Shown: piece by piece, positions 20,801 to 32,128 of the stretch | How the letters are laid out: each line of letters opens with the position of its first letter | Position numbering within the stretch: the first letter of the stretch is position 1 | DNA from: Pontimonas sp. | Lineage (GTDB): Bacteria > Actinomycetota > Actinomycetes > Actinomycetales > Microbacteriaceae | Length of the DNA stretch: 64,000 nucleotides | Direction of reading: 5' to 3' | Assembly (NCBI GenBank): GCA_018402295.1 | Contig: JAGYJI010000006.1 | Location: 1 to 64,000 of the forward strand | Notes under the pieces: generated by a model | Seen by the model: only the letters and a program-made list of their open reading frames with translations | What the model was told of the DNA's origin: nothing | Databases searched by the model: none | Position numbers and translations under genes: made by a program

Positions 20801-21434
20801 GGTCTATGGCTATTTCCCGGTTGTGTCCGAGGGTCACGACGTCATTGTCTTGCACCACGGCACGGACGATGGAGGAGCTCTCGGGACCCCAGGAATCCTC
20901 GCGCCTGATGGTGGATCTGGTGGAGAAATCGGCTCGGAGCGACTCCGGTTCACGTTCCCTCGTCAACGACGAGACCGTCACCTGTGTCTTGCCGACTTTG
21001 TGAAACCCCAAGAGTCTGGGCAGGTGGACGTGATGGCATTCCAGTTGGTCACCGCGGGTGCAAGCATCGACACTTTTGCCCAAACGCTGTTTGCCGGTGA
21101 CTCCTACCGGGACTATCTCGAGCTGAATGGCCTCGCGATGCAACTCACCGAGGCATTGGCCGAATACTGGCACTCACAAATCCGAGCCGAGTGGGGTTTC
21201 GGTCATGAGGACCCGAGTGACCTCGCAGACATTCTCGGTGTGAAATACCGCGGAGCGCGGTTCTCCCTGGGATATCCGGCCTGCCCCGACATGGAGGATC
21301 GCACCAAAGTGGTGGAGCTTCTGAAGCCCGAGCGGATTGGGGTTGAGCTCTCCGAGGAACTCCAGCTCCACCCCGAGCAATCAACAGACGCTTTCGTCTT
21401 CCACCACCCCGAGGCAAAGTACTTCTCGGTCTAG
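17841..21434 (+). CDS. metH: Cobalamin-dependent methionine synthase
   Basis: An intact 1197-residue enzyme, close to the family's usual 1200. Domains in order: homocysteine/zinc domain (about 20-330; zinc Cys in GLNCATGP and GGCCGTTPEH), methyl-THF domain (350-610; AIGERTNANGSKAF), cap and B12 domain (650-890; DVHDIGKNLV holds the lower-ligand His), and the activation domain (900-1197; RFSLGYPACPDMEDR binds SAM for reactivation). It transfers the methyl group from 5-methyl-THF to homocysteine. It requires cobalamin, which makes the adjoining ECF transporter significant. The stop codon abuts the convergent ECF S-component gene. Confidence 0.96.
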   Translation: MKDTSTLSMPARSEQLMKELTERVIIADGAMGTMLQDAAPSMDDFQGLEGCNEILNVTRPDIIEGIHDAYFDTGVDSIETNTFGANWSNLSDYEIDDRIEELAEAGAAIGRKSAEKHEAQDGRMRWVLGSMGPGTKLPSLGHTTYQHLKDTFALQALGLIKGGADAFMIETSQDLLQTKAAINGCKAAMLEAGTRLPLFVEVTVETTGTMLMGSEINAALTALEPLGIDMIGLNCATGPQEMSEHLRQLSQHSRIPVMVMPNAGLPVLTANGASYPLGPEELATAHEQFVKEFGLSMVGGCCGTTPEHLSAVVKRLGGGKPAARVPQPEPGVASLYQHVPLTQDNTYLAIGERTNANGSKAFRDALLEGRIEDCVDIAKKQVRDGAHLLDVCIDYVGRDGVADIQEVVTRLAQASTLPLVIDSTEPAVIKAGMELIGGRPVVNSVNFEDGEGPGSRFDTIMPLVREHGAAVIALTIDEEGQARTHADKVRIASRLIDTLVDKWGLRIEDIIVDCLTFPIATGQEETRRDAIETIEAIREIMAKYPGVHTTLGVSNISFGLNPASRAVLNSVFLHEATEAGLDTAIIDAAKIMPLATIPEEQKKVALDMIWDKREYDAEGNLTYDPLSTMLDMFDGVDSAALKDQRQAELAALSVTERLERRIIDGEAKGLEADLDLARSEGAAPLDIINDHLLAGMQVVGQRFASGEMQLPFVLQSAEVMKAAVALLEPHMEKSSEAGKGTMVLATVRGDVHDIGKNLVDIILTNNGYKVVNIGIKQNINDILAAAEEHNADVIGMSGLLVKSTVVMKENLEEISTRGLAKKWPIVLGGAALTRAFVEEDLAGAFDGVVRYAKDAFEGLDLMEPLVAVSRGAEPDSVGLPPLKKRIYPKSTLVVTEPENMPERSEVARDNVIPAPPFWGTRIVKGFPLSDYAAFLDERATFMGQWGLKPGRGKDGASYEELVTTEGKPRLRYWIDRLLSEKIMDPAVVYGYFPVVSEGHDVIVLHHGTDDGGALGTPGILAPDGGSGGEIGSERLRFTFPRQRRDRHLCLADFVKPQESGQVDVMAFQLVTAGASIDTFAQTLFAGDSYRDYLELNGLAMQLTEALAEYWHSQIRAEWGFGHEDPSDLADILGVKYRGARFSLGYPACPDMEDRTKVVELLKPERIGVELSEELQLHPEQSTDAFVFHHPEAKYFSV

Positions 21435-22214
21435 CTAGTCCCTCGAATACACACGTCGAAGCGCTCGCAGAGCGGGTCCTCCGACGAGGAACAACGTGAC
21501 CACCGTGGTGATGGCCCGAACGGTGTCCCAGGTGAGGGTGGAGGTCGCGAGGCTATAGAGAACAAAGCTCGCGACGTTCTCACCCAATGACGCACCGCTA
21601 TCCAGCGAGATAGACGTCTCAGGACCCACAGCCAAAGGCCAGAACCATAGGTTCATGAGGATCCCAAACAGGTAGGAAGCAACTACTCCATAGGCCGCCA
21701 AGAGCACCACCTCTGCGCGCCCTTTTGTGCCATTCTTTCGCCCCCACGATGTTGGCAGGAGGCCAGCTCCCAGCCCCACCCACCCGAGAGCCACCATTTG
21801 GTAGGCAGTCCAGGGGCCAAACCCTCCCCACACCAGGGATGACAGGGCGATGGCCAGCACTCCGACAACAAACCCCTGTCGAGCGCCCAATGCCCGGCCC
21901 GCAAGAATCACCACCACAAACACCAACTCAAAGCCACCAAAGCCGGTGGAAAGCACCCGGGCGAGTGCCGCAACCCCCGCCAGCACACCCACCAGAGCGA
22001 GCGTGTTCACCGAACGCAGGCTCGAATCCGCGGCCAAGGAAAGCACAACCGCCACCACGGGAAGGGCCACGAGCGACAGGGTGAGTGCAAAACCGACCTC
22101 GAGCAACCCTGAGCCAGCAACGAGTGGCCAAGCAAAGACTCCCAGTGCCAAGAAGGAGAACACACCAAAGAGCTGCCGGGAGTAATCAGTGGAGCGCACA
22201 AGGGTCTCAGGCAT
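21435..22214 (-). CDS. ECF transporter substrate-binding (S) component
   Basis: About 259 residues from the ATG at 22214, which lies inside the end of the upstream ATPase gene. The frame is open to 22778 but the extra part is antisense-like, low-complexity sequence over the ATPase gene. The real protein has six hydrophobic helices, including VFVVVILAGRALGARQGFVVG and LVWGGFGPWTAYQMVALG, which fits the S-component family for vitamins. It ends beside metH. I infer cobalamin as the substrate from the metH neighbour and the lipoprotein; the sequence alone does not prove this. Confidence 0.7.
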   Translation of the reverse strand: MPETLVRSTDYSRQLFGVFSFLALGVFAWPLVAGSGLLEVGFALTLSLVALPVVAVVLSLAADSSLRSVNTLALVGVLAGVAALARVLSTGFGGFELVFVVVILAGRALGARQGFVVGVLAIALSSLVWGGFGPWTAYQMVALGWVGLGAGLLPTSWGRKNGTKGRAEVVLLAAYGVVASYLFGILMNLWFWPLAVGPETSISLDSGASLGENVASFVLYSLATSTLTWDTVRAITTVVTLFLVGGPALRALRRVYSRD

Positions 22215-24069
22215 GGAGAACTCCCCCCTCGAGGGGGACCAGCGTCCCACCGACCAGGCGAAGAAGGTGGTCATGCCCACCGGCGACAAAGTCGTCATCA
22301 TGGGACGCACTAATGATGGCTGTCCCTGTTTCTTGAACACACGCCAACACCTCCGCAAGCGCAGCTTTCGCTCCCGAATCAAGACCTCGCGTGGGCTCAT
22401 CGAGAGCCAGAACCGCAGGCTTGTGTGACAGTTGCAGCGCGATGGCCACTGCTGTCTGCTGGCCCCGGGAGAGATCCCTGGGGTGGGTGAGGTGTGAGCG
22501 CTCCAACACCTCAGTCCTCCACTGCCCGGGGAGGAGTGATTCGAGGGTGGCGCTCGTGAAACCCTCGGGAAGACCCAGTTCACGATCGGTGAAGGCGAGC
22601 TCCTCGGCGAGAGTTTCCCTGACAAACATGTCCGCTGGGTTGGTGGGGACATAGGCGATGCGTGACGGGTTTGAGTCCGAGCGCGCAAACAACTCTTCCA
22701 GCAGGGTTGTTTTGCCAACCCCGTTGTCACCCACCACCACCACTGATTCACCACGTCGAATCTCCAGGTCAAGACCACTCAGGATGACTCTCTGACCCTT
22801 TGACACCTGGAGATTCTCGACCTGGAACACCACGTCAGCCTCTGGTCGAGACACAGCACTCCGCGCCGGCAAGTCTGCCGTCGGTGCCACAAACGCTCCG
22901 GAGGTAATCCCCTTCGAACCCAACTGAACAATGCTTCCAGGCCACTGGGCAGAGGAAACATGCCCGTGATCCGTCATCAGCACTGTTGCGCCCGACACCC
23001 TGGAGTATTCAGCAAGAGCATCAACAACCTGCTCACGCCTGGACCTATCCAAGACCGCGAGGGGCTCATCGAGGAGCACGAGCGTCGGGGATAACACCAG
23101 CACGGAGAGAATCCCCACCAGAACAGCTTCACCCTCGGAGATTTCGCTTGGATGACGCTCGCTCAGGTGAGTCAATCCCCACTGAGCAAGCTCCTGCTCC
23201 GCCCGATGACGTGCCTCACGACGAGCAACACCCTGCATCACCAGACCCAGCGCGACCTCGTCCACAACGCTTCCGGCAAGAAACAGGCTGCGGGGGTCGT
23301 GGGGAACATAGCCAACTGTCGAGGGGCCACCTGTTCCGGTGACCCTTCCGGTGGTGGGAACAGGGTGGGGGTAATCAAGAACTCCAGCGAGTGCCTCCAT
23401 AACCGAGGTCTTGCCAGCTCCTGTTTCCCCCGTCAGGAGAATCAACGAGTGATGGGGCACAGTCCACGAAATCTCTGAGACACCACGGGACGGGATGGAG
23501 AACCCTTCGAACCGGACAACGGTCTCTGGCTCAGCAACGGCATCTGGCGACCGGTGAACAACCACTCCCCGGGCGTGGAGGGCTTTCGCTATCCCCACGG
23601 CTCGCTCGAGTGTTTTCTCGAGGAAGGGAACAAAGAGCACTCTTCGCTTCGAGATTCCTCGAACCTTGGCGAAGTACTGGGTCTTCTTCGCGGATTCCAC
23701 CAGGGTGGGAAGGGTCGACAGAGCAATAACGAAAGCAACAAACGTTGCCCTCCCCCACGTGATGCGAGGAATCAGAAATACCAGGGACCGCAGGTCCACC
23801 ATCGCCACGACAATTCCCGTGGCAAGAATCAGGGCCGCAAACGGTAGTGCTGACCAGGCAGCAGCGAGGAGTCCCTCCGCTGTCACGGGCCCGAACAGCA
23901 CGATGTGACTAAAGGGGCCTGATAGGCGAATCCTGGGAAGAACCCACAGCAGCGTCTCCCCTGTTGTGGCACCACCAAACACTGCCCGATAGACCACCCG
24001 CAGCAGGATGAACCCCAGGGCAGCCACGCCCGCGAGGGCAATCAGGGACGAGGGTCTGGGGCGTGTCAT
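22207..24069 (-). CDS. ECF transporter T-A-A' fusion: transmembrane plus two ATPase domains
   Basis: A 620-residue fusion. Residues 1-185 form an EcfT-like membrane region with the two Ala-Arg-Gly-type coupling motifs (FAKVRGISKRR and ALHARGVVV). The first ABC ATPase follows (Walker A GETGAGKTS, signature SEISEGEAV, Walker B LVLLDEPLAVLD). The second has Walker A GDNGVGKTT, signature LSRGQQTAV, Walker B AVLALDEPTRGLD and switch His in SASHDDD. In most genomes EcfT, EcfA and EcfA' are separate or A-A' fused; here all three are one chain. It overlaps the S-component start by 8 bp and follows the lipoprotein gene by 3 bp. Confidence 0.82.
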   Translation of the reverse strand: MTRPRPSSLIALAGVAALGFILLRVVYRAVFGGATTGETLLWVLPRIRLSGPFSHIVLFGPVTAEGLLAAAWSALPFAALILATGIVVAMVDLRSLVFLIPRITWGRATFVAFVIALSTLPTLVESAKKTQYFAKVRGISKRRVLFVPFLEKTLERAVGIAKALHARGVVVHRSPDAVAEPETVVRFEGFSIPSRGVSEISWTVPHHSLILLTGETGAGKTSVMEALAGVLDYPHPVPTTGRVTGTGGPSTVGYVPHDPRSLFLAGSVVDEVALGLVMQGVARREARHRAEQELAQWGLTHLSERHPSEISEGEAVLVGILSVLVLSPTLVLLDEPLAVLDRSRREQVVDALAEYSRVSGATVLMTDHGHVSSAQWPGSIVQLGSKGITSGAFVAPTADLPARSAVSRPEADVVFQVENLQVSKGQRVILSGLDLEIRRGESVVVVGDNGVGKTTLLEELFARSDSNPSRIAYVPTNPADMFVRETLAEELAFTDRELGLPEGFTSATLESLLPGQWRTEVLERSHLTHPRDLSRGQQTAVAIALQLSHKPAVLALDEPTRGLDSGAKAALAEVLACVQETGTAIISASHDDDFVAGGHDHLLRLVGGTLVPLEGGVLHA

Positions 24070-24072
24070 GAG

Positions 24073-24579
24073 TTAGGGGTCAGAGGGGACCGGGGTGTCT
24101 CCACCGGTGGAGAAAACCAGCCCGATGGTCATCCCTGGCTCTAGGGGCAAGGTCGCGACACCCTCCTCGGCGTAGGCCCACTCGGCGTCGGCATCACTTT
24201 TCACCCAGAGAGCCCAATACGCGAAAGCGGGAGGCATGTCAGCGCAGCTCTCCAGATGAGGGTCCTCGCCCTCGACGACAAACGGTTCACTCTCGGAGGG
24301 CAACCCGTTCACCCGGCACACAACCTGATCACCGTAGGTGTCGGTCCCCGCAGTGGTGACTCCGGCAAAGCCCAACACATCACTGGCCACCGCGTCAGAG
24401 TCTGAGAACTCCACACAGCTCAGGTCGCGCTCAGAGGAGAGGAGGCCGTAGTTCACCACGACGGTCACCCCATCACACTGCTCAGGATCACCGAGCGTAA
24501 AGGCCTCCGCAGGAGACGCAGAACAGCCCGCAAGCACCAGAAGTGAAGCAGCTGACAGAGCTAGGGCAGAAGCGCGCAT
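24073..24579 (-). CDS. Lipoprotein linked to the ECF transporter
   Basis: A 168-residue lipoprotein: signal peptide with lipobox LLVLAGC (Cys19), then a domain with the pattern GVTVVVNYG, DQVVCRVNG and FAYWALWV. This resembles DUF4430-type domains related to the C-terminal part of transcobalamin (family resemblance recalled, not searched). It is the first gene of the operon with the T-A-A' fusion and the S component, so it may capture the substrate at the cell surface and pass it to the importer. GGAGG lies upstream of the ATG, inside a stem-loop. Confidence 0.65.
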   Translation of the reverse strand: MRASALALSAASLLVLAGCSASPAEAFTLGDPEQCDGVTVVVNYGLLSSERDLSCVEFSDSDAVASDVLGFAGVTTAGTDTYGDQVVCRVNGLPSESEPFVVEGEDPHLESCADMPPAFAYWALWVKSDADAEWAYAEEGVATLPLEPGMTIGLVFSTGGDTPVPSDP

Positions 24580-24589
24580 TTCGTATCCT

Positions 24590-24633
24590 CCGGAGATGAC
24601 AGTCTCATCCGGGGCTCCGGTCCCCCTAGCCTA
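24590..24633 (-). promoter_or_regulatory. Promoter and 5'-leader stem-loop of the ECF operon
   Basis: On the minus strand TAGGCT (24628-24633) serves as a likely -10; transcription would start near 24621, right at the foot of a hairpin. CCGGA + GATGA on one arm pair with TCATCTCCGG on the other around a GACTG loop, with a 6-nt bulge. The right arm runs into the GGAGG ribosome-binding site, so the fold could mask it. The element is far too short for a cobalamin riboswitch. Confidence 0.4.
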
Positions 24634-24639
24634 ACTGTC

Positions 24640-24652
24640 GGCCCTGAGGGCC
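24640..24652 (-). terminator. Short hairpin after the CPBP gene
   Basis: GGCCCT-x-AGGGCC lies just downstream of the CPBP stop on the minus strand. There is no clear T-run, so termination is only a possibility. Confidence 0.3.
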
Positions 24653-24655
24653 GTG

Positions 24656-25567
24656 TCAGAAAACGTCATCTTCGGCAGCCTTGGGCCGGCCGGCTCGAGT
24701 GAAGAGGATAAAGAGGGGAACGACCAGCAGCCCCACAATGTTGTTGGTGCCCCACTCGATAGGCCCTGCCACAAACAGAGCATCTGCGGGAAGAGCTCCG
24801 CCCTCATATCCCACGACCAATGCCGCGAAGAGGTTGTTGGACAGGTGAGCACCGATGGCGATCTCGAGTGAGCGATCCCGAACGGTCACCCATGCCAGGG
24901 CAAAGCCAACACTGAAGTAGCCAAGGAAAGCACCCAGAAAATCACCGGCCACTTCGGGGTTGAGCAGGTGAGGCAGCGAGAATGCCACGCCGCTGATGAC
25001 GGAGAGCACCAGAATGTTTCCGATACGCCGGCCCGCCCACTGGAGAACCCAGCCGCGGAAGAAAAGCTCCTCCGCGGTTGTCTGAATGGGAAGAAGGAGG
25101 AGACCGACGATGGCGAAGGGGATAAATGTCTCGGGCTGGTAGTTGAAGCGGTATTGGTCGGGCGCAAGAACCAAGCTGACCACGACCGGACCGCCGATCA
25201 AGATCAACCAGACCCAAAACCCGAGGCCCACCCGCCACCAGCGAAAGTCTTGGACTGTGGAGAACAAATAGCGAAGCTTCACTCCCAGAATCCACCGGTA
25301 GGCGAGGAGAACCCCGAGAAACAGGGGGACAAAGGTGATCAGGGCGAAAAACAAGAACCCCCAGCCGGGCATGGCCCCGAGAATGTCACCGCCATCGACC
25401 AAGACGGAAGGGCTCACTCCTGTGTAGGGGAGAAACACCAATCCCAGCAGGGATCCACCCACCAGCCACAGCAGAAGAATGACGATAGTTCCCACGAACC
25501 ACCGCCACCCGCGAACAGGGACCGGTGTCGTGTAGCGGGGAAGCGTGGAGCCCTGTCGCTTTCTCAT
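24656..25567 (-). CDS. CPBP-family intramembrane glutamic protease
   Basis: A 303-residue membrane protein with about eight hydrophobic helices. The family's catalytic motifs are in place: EELFFRG (EExxxR), FSLPHL (FxxxH) and HLSNN (HxxxN). CPBP proteins (relatives of Rce1) cut prenylated or membrane peptides, or act in bacteriocin self-immunity; the substrate here is unknown. A long antisense frame over it is a shadow. GAGG precedes the ATG. Confidence 0.85.
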   Translation of the reverse strand: MRKRQGSTLPRYTTPVPVRGWRWFVGTIVILLLWLVGGSLLGLVFLPYTGVSPSVLVDGGDILGAMPGWGFLFFALITFVPLFLGVLLAYRWILGVKLRYLFSTVQDFRWWRVGLGFWVWLILIGGPVVVSLVLAPDQYRFNYQPETFIPFAIVGLLLLPIQTTAEELFFRGWVLQWAGRRIGNILVLSVISGVAFSLPHLLNPEVAGDFLGAFLGYFSVGFALAWVTVRDRSLEIAIGAHLSNNLFAALVVGYEGGALPADALFVAGPIEWGTNNIVGLLVVPLFILFTRAGRPKAAEDDVF

Positions 25568-25681
25568 GTCCTCATTGTCGCAACAAACCCTGAGTACCCA
25601 GCTCGGTCAGAGGGCTTCAGCAATCTAAGCCAGAATGGAGACTTCCTGATTCCCACAATCCTGATGAGGCACAGTGGTTCC

Positions 25682-26834
25682 ATGAGCGATATTCGCGATG
25701 ACACCCTCTCTGGTTTTCAGCAGATTTTTGGTTATGACGCTCACGGGCTCTGGTCAGCTCCTGGCGAGCTGAGTCTCCTCGGTGACGATTCCGACTACGC
25801 CGATGGGTATGTCCTCTCCATTGCCATCAACCGTCGAACAGCAGTCGCTGCGGGGGTTCGAAAAGATCGCAAGCTCCGGGTTGCGAGCACTGAGGCCGAC
25901 GAGATCGCCGAGATTTCCCTGGATTCTTTGGAACCCGATGCCGTTCACGGCTGGGCCGCATATCCACTGGGTGTGGCCTGGGCACTGGGTCAATTCGGTG
26001 CAGACATTGCCGGAGTCCCCGGTCTTGACCTTTTTGTGGACTCCGACGTGCCTGTTGGGGTCGGGCTTGGCTCCTCAGCAGCACTGGAAACAGCAATAGC
26101 TGTGGCACTGAATGACGCATGGCAGTTGTCTCTTGACACCACCACCCTCGCCCGGGTCACGCAGCGTGCCGAGAAGTCCGTGGTGGGCAGGACAACTGGC
26201 CTGGGAGATCACATCCCGTCTTTCGTCGCCGAAGACGACAGCGCCATCCTGTTTGATAGTCGCTCGCTGGATTACGACCCGGTGAAACTCCACATGCAGG
26301 ACGCTGAATTAGCCATCCTCGTCATTGACACCGGGATTGAGCGGGCAGAGCCCCTTGACCCTGTTCGATTTAGCGAGCGGGAGCAGGCAGTCGACGCCAT
26401 GGGAATTCCTTCGCTGCGCGACCTTTCCCCGAAGACCCTGCCGGAGCACCGAGACAAGCTGTCTGAGACCGTCTATCGACGGGCTCAGCACATTGTGAAC
26501 GAGAATCACCGAGTCCTCGATGCCGTGAAGGCACTCCGCAACGACGGGGTTCACGCGCTGGGAGACATCATCCAAGCCTCGCAAAGCTCACTGCGTGACG
26601 ACTACGACGCCTCGTGCGCTGAAATTGATCTTGCCATCGAGACTGCTCTGACCAACGGGGCTCTTGGTGCTCGCATGATTGGTCTCGGTAATTCAGGAAC
26701 CGTCTATGCACTCCTCGACGAGAGCACTGTCTCTCGCGTGCTCAGTGGGACTCGATGGAGCTTTCGCAGAACACGGTTTCCAGGTCCCCGCCACGTATGT
26801 GGTGGGACCCTCGAGAGGCGCTCTTCGGCACTAA
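25682..26834 (+). CDS. Divergent galactokinase-like GHMP kinase (frame slip near the end)
   Basis: A GHMP-fold kinase of about 384 residues. Motif 2, the ATP loop, is normal (VPVGVGLGSSAALETA). Motif 1, which in galactokinase reads PGRVNLIGEHTDY, is here PGELSLLGDDSDY: the catalytic Arg, the Glu and the His are replaced. The catalytic-Asp region is GLGDH where DQ is usual, and motif 3 reads MIGLGNSG, not TGGGFGG. It may therefore act on a different substrate or be impaired. A frame slip around 26740-26750 is corrected by the ending QVPATYVVGPSRGALRH at 26834. CACAGT lies 6 nt upstream of the ATG, possibly a leaderless promoter. No other gal genes are near. Confidence 0.75.
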
Positions 26835-26838
26835 GTCT

Positions 26839-28309
26839 TTAGACGCTGAGGCCGAGTTTTGCGGCAGTCGCCGCCAACGACTTCTGAGCCTTCTCTGGGT
26901 TCTCGGAGAGGGCAGTTCCATAGCTGGGGACCATTTTCTTGAGGGTCGATCGCCACTCACCCATCTTGTCGGGAAAGCAGGTCTCCAACACGTCAATCAT
27001 GATCGGAGCCGCAGTTGACGCTCCCGGTGATGCTCCCAGAAGCCCCGCGATGCTGCCATCCGCGCTGGCCACCAGCTCGGTGCCAAATTGAAGGACCCCG
27101 CCCTTCTGGGGGTCAGGCTTGATGACCTGAACTCTCTGGCCAGCAGTGAGTTCATACCAATCGTCAGGGTCAGCGGTCGGGTAGAAGTCCCAGAGAGCCT
27201 GCAGTCGCTGAGATCGGGTGGCCAGCACCTCCTTCACGAGATAGGTCACCAGAGAAAAGTTCCCGATGGCAACACCGAGCAGGGGGATGATGTTGTGCCA
27301 GCGGATTGACTGGAAGAAGTCCAGCCAGGAACCCTGTTTGAGAAATTTCGGTGTGAAGCCGGCATAGGGTCCAAAGAGCAGGCTCGTCTCGCCATCGACC
27401 ACCCGGTTATCCAGGTGCGGAACAGACATGGGTGGGGCTCCCACACTCGCTTTTCCATAGACCTTCGCTTTGTGGAGGGAAACGACCTCGGGATTGTCAC
27501 ACCGCAGCCACACTCCACTGACGGGGAACCCGCCATAGCCTCGAATCTCGGGGATTCCAGACGCTTGCAACAGGTTCAGGGACATTCCCCCGGCACCCAC
27601 AAACACAAACGAGGCATCCACCCAGGAGGGTGTGCCGCCAATCTCGGACTGAACCTTGAGAGTCCACCCCTCAGAATTCTTTTTGAGCCCCACCACTTTG
27701 TGCTCGGTGAGGGACCCAAGCCCCTTCGATTCCAAGCGCTCCACCAGCACGCGGGTGAGAGAACCAAAATCAACATCGCTCCCGGAGAGGAACCGGGTGG
27801 CAGCGAGTGGCTCACCCTTCTTGCGACCATCAATCAGACAGTGGTGCCCAGCGGGCGATGGTGAGTGGGTCTTCCGTGTATTCCATGTTGGGGAACAGGG
27901 GATGGTCTTTGAGCGCTTCGTAGCGCTTTTTCAAGTACTCGACGTTGTCAGCTCCCCACACGAAACTCATGTGGGGTGAGGGGTGAATGAAGGACTTGGG
28001 GTCGGGAATCACCTTGCTCGACACAAGCCACGACCAGAACTGCCTCGACACCTGGAACTGTTCATTGACCTTGATGGCGCCCTCGGTTGCGAGTGACCCA
28101 TCAGCTTGCTCCGGGGTGTAGTTGAGTTCACACAGCGCCGAGTGCCCAGTTCCTGCGTTATTCCACGCGTTAGAGCTCTCGGCACCCATCTCCGGAAGTT
28201 TTTCAATCAGGAGAATTTTCCAGTCCGGTTCAAGCTCAGCCAGCAGAGTGCCAAGCGTTGCACTCATGATGCCGCCGCCCACCAAAACAGCATCAAATCG
28301 TTCGTTCAC
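26839..28309 (-). CDS. mqo: Malate:quinone oxidoreductase (frame broken once)
   Basis: A membrane-associated FAD enzyme oxidising malate to oxaloacetate and reducing quinone. The first part has the FAD-binding motif [21 protein letters not shown] and [16 protein letters not shown]. The second part has [33 protein letters not shown] and ends [23 protein letters not shown]. The parts meet around 27830-27845; together they make about 490 residues, the normal length. The GTG start lies 6 nt after TAGACT, suggesting a leaderless mRNA. Divergent from the TSUP exporter gene. Confidence 0.92.
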
Positions 28310-28315
28310 ACCCCC

Positions 28316-28321
28316 AGTCTA
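28316..28321 (-). promoter_or_regulatory. -10 element of mqo, leaderless
   Basis: TAGACT on the minus strand, then 6 nt, then GTG at 28309. No Shine-Dalgarno sequence. Confidence 0.6.
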
Positions 28322-28340
28322 GGACAGCACTCTTGGCGCT

Positions 28341-28346
28341 TAGACT
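28341..28346 (+). promoter_or_regulatory. -10 element of the TSUP gene, leaderless
   Basis: TAGACT, then 6 nt, then GTG at 28353. It is 20 bp from the divergent mqo element, so the two promoters interlock and any regulator bound here would affect both. Confidence 0.6.
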
Positions 28347-28352
28347 GAGCCA

Positions 28353-31441
<3,089 letters not shown>

Positions 31442-31460
31442 GGTTTACTCCAAGCCCCAG

Positions 31461-31479
31461 AAAGACCGCGAGAGCGGTC
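31461..31479 (-). terminator. Intrinsic terminator after recR
   Basis: On the minus strand GACCGC-TCTC-GCGGTC is followed by TTTCT. It lies between the end of recR and the start of lysC, so it probably ends the dnaX-recR transcript. Confidence 0.5.
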
Positions 31480-31529
31480 ATGCACCACAGGATTCTATCG
31501 CCCTCACTGAAGCGCCAGTCTTAGAGGGT

Positions 31530-32126
31530 CTAGGAAAACGATCGACGACCCTCAAATGCCCGACCCAGAGTGACCTCATCGGCATACTCGAGGTCTCCAC
31601 CGACCGGAAGCCCGCTGGCAAGTCGAGTCACAGAAAGCCCTGGCTGCACCAGAAGACGACTGAGGTATGTCGCTGTCGCCTCACCCTCCAAATTGGGGTC
31701 CGTTGCGATGATGACCTCGGTGACCGACGAATCAGCCAGACGAGCAAGAAGCTCTGAGATTCTCAAATCGTCCGGGCCGATGCCATCGATGGGGCTGATG
31801 GCGCCGCCCAGCACGTGATACAAACCACGGAATTCTCTGGTGCGCTCGATGGCCAACACATCCTTGGCCTCCTCCACCACGCAAATGAGTGCTGGGTTCC
31901 GTTTCGCATCAGAACAAAAACCACAGGTATCGCTGTCGGAGATCATTCCGCAGATGTGACAGAACCTGACCTTCTCCCGGACTGTCTCCAGCAGCTCAGA
32001 GAGCTTCGTCGGGTCATAGCCCTGGTTCTGAATGATGAAAAACGCGATCCGCTGCGCGGACTTCGGGCCCACGCCCGGAAGTTTCCCGAACTCATCGATG
32101 AGGTCTTGAACAATCCCCTCATACAT
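31530..32126 (-). CDS. recR: Recombination mediator RecR
   Basis: An intact 198-residue protein, the exact family length. Order: helix-hairpin-helix ([14 protein letters not shown]), C4 zinc finger ([16 protein letters not shown]), Toprim domain ([14 protein letters not shown]) and C-terminal Walker-B-like segment. RecR loads RecA at gaps with RecO/RecF. It directly follows dnaX, the widely conserved order. Confidence 0.95.
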   Translation of the reverse strand: MYEGIVQDLIDEFGKLPGVGPKSAQRIAFFIIQNQGYDPTKLSELLETVREKVRFCHICGMISDSDTCGFCSDAKRNPALICVVEEAKDVLAIERTREFRGLYHVLGGAISPIDGIGPDDLRISELLARLADSSVTEVIIATDPNLEGEATATYLSRLLVQPGLSVTRLASGLPVGGDLEYADEVTLGRAFEGRRSFS

Positions 32127-32128
32127 CT

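Noticed and set aside
22215-22778. A 447-residue reading of the ECF S component
   Set aside because: The extra N-terminal part is Trp-, Pro- and Arg-rich antisense sequence over the ATPase domain; the membrane protein begins at 22214.
24968-25681. A long + strand open frame leading into the galactokinase-like gene
   Set aside because: It is antisense to the CPBP protease, hydrophilic and low in complexity; the kinase fold begins at 25682.
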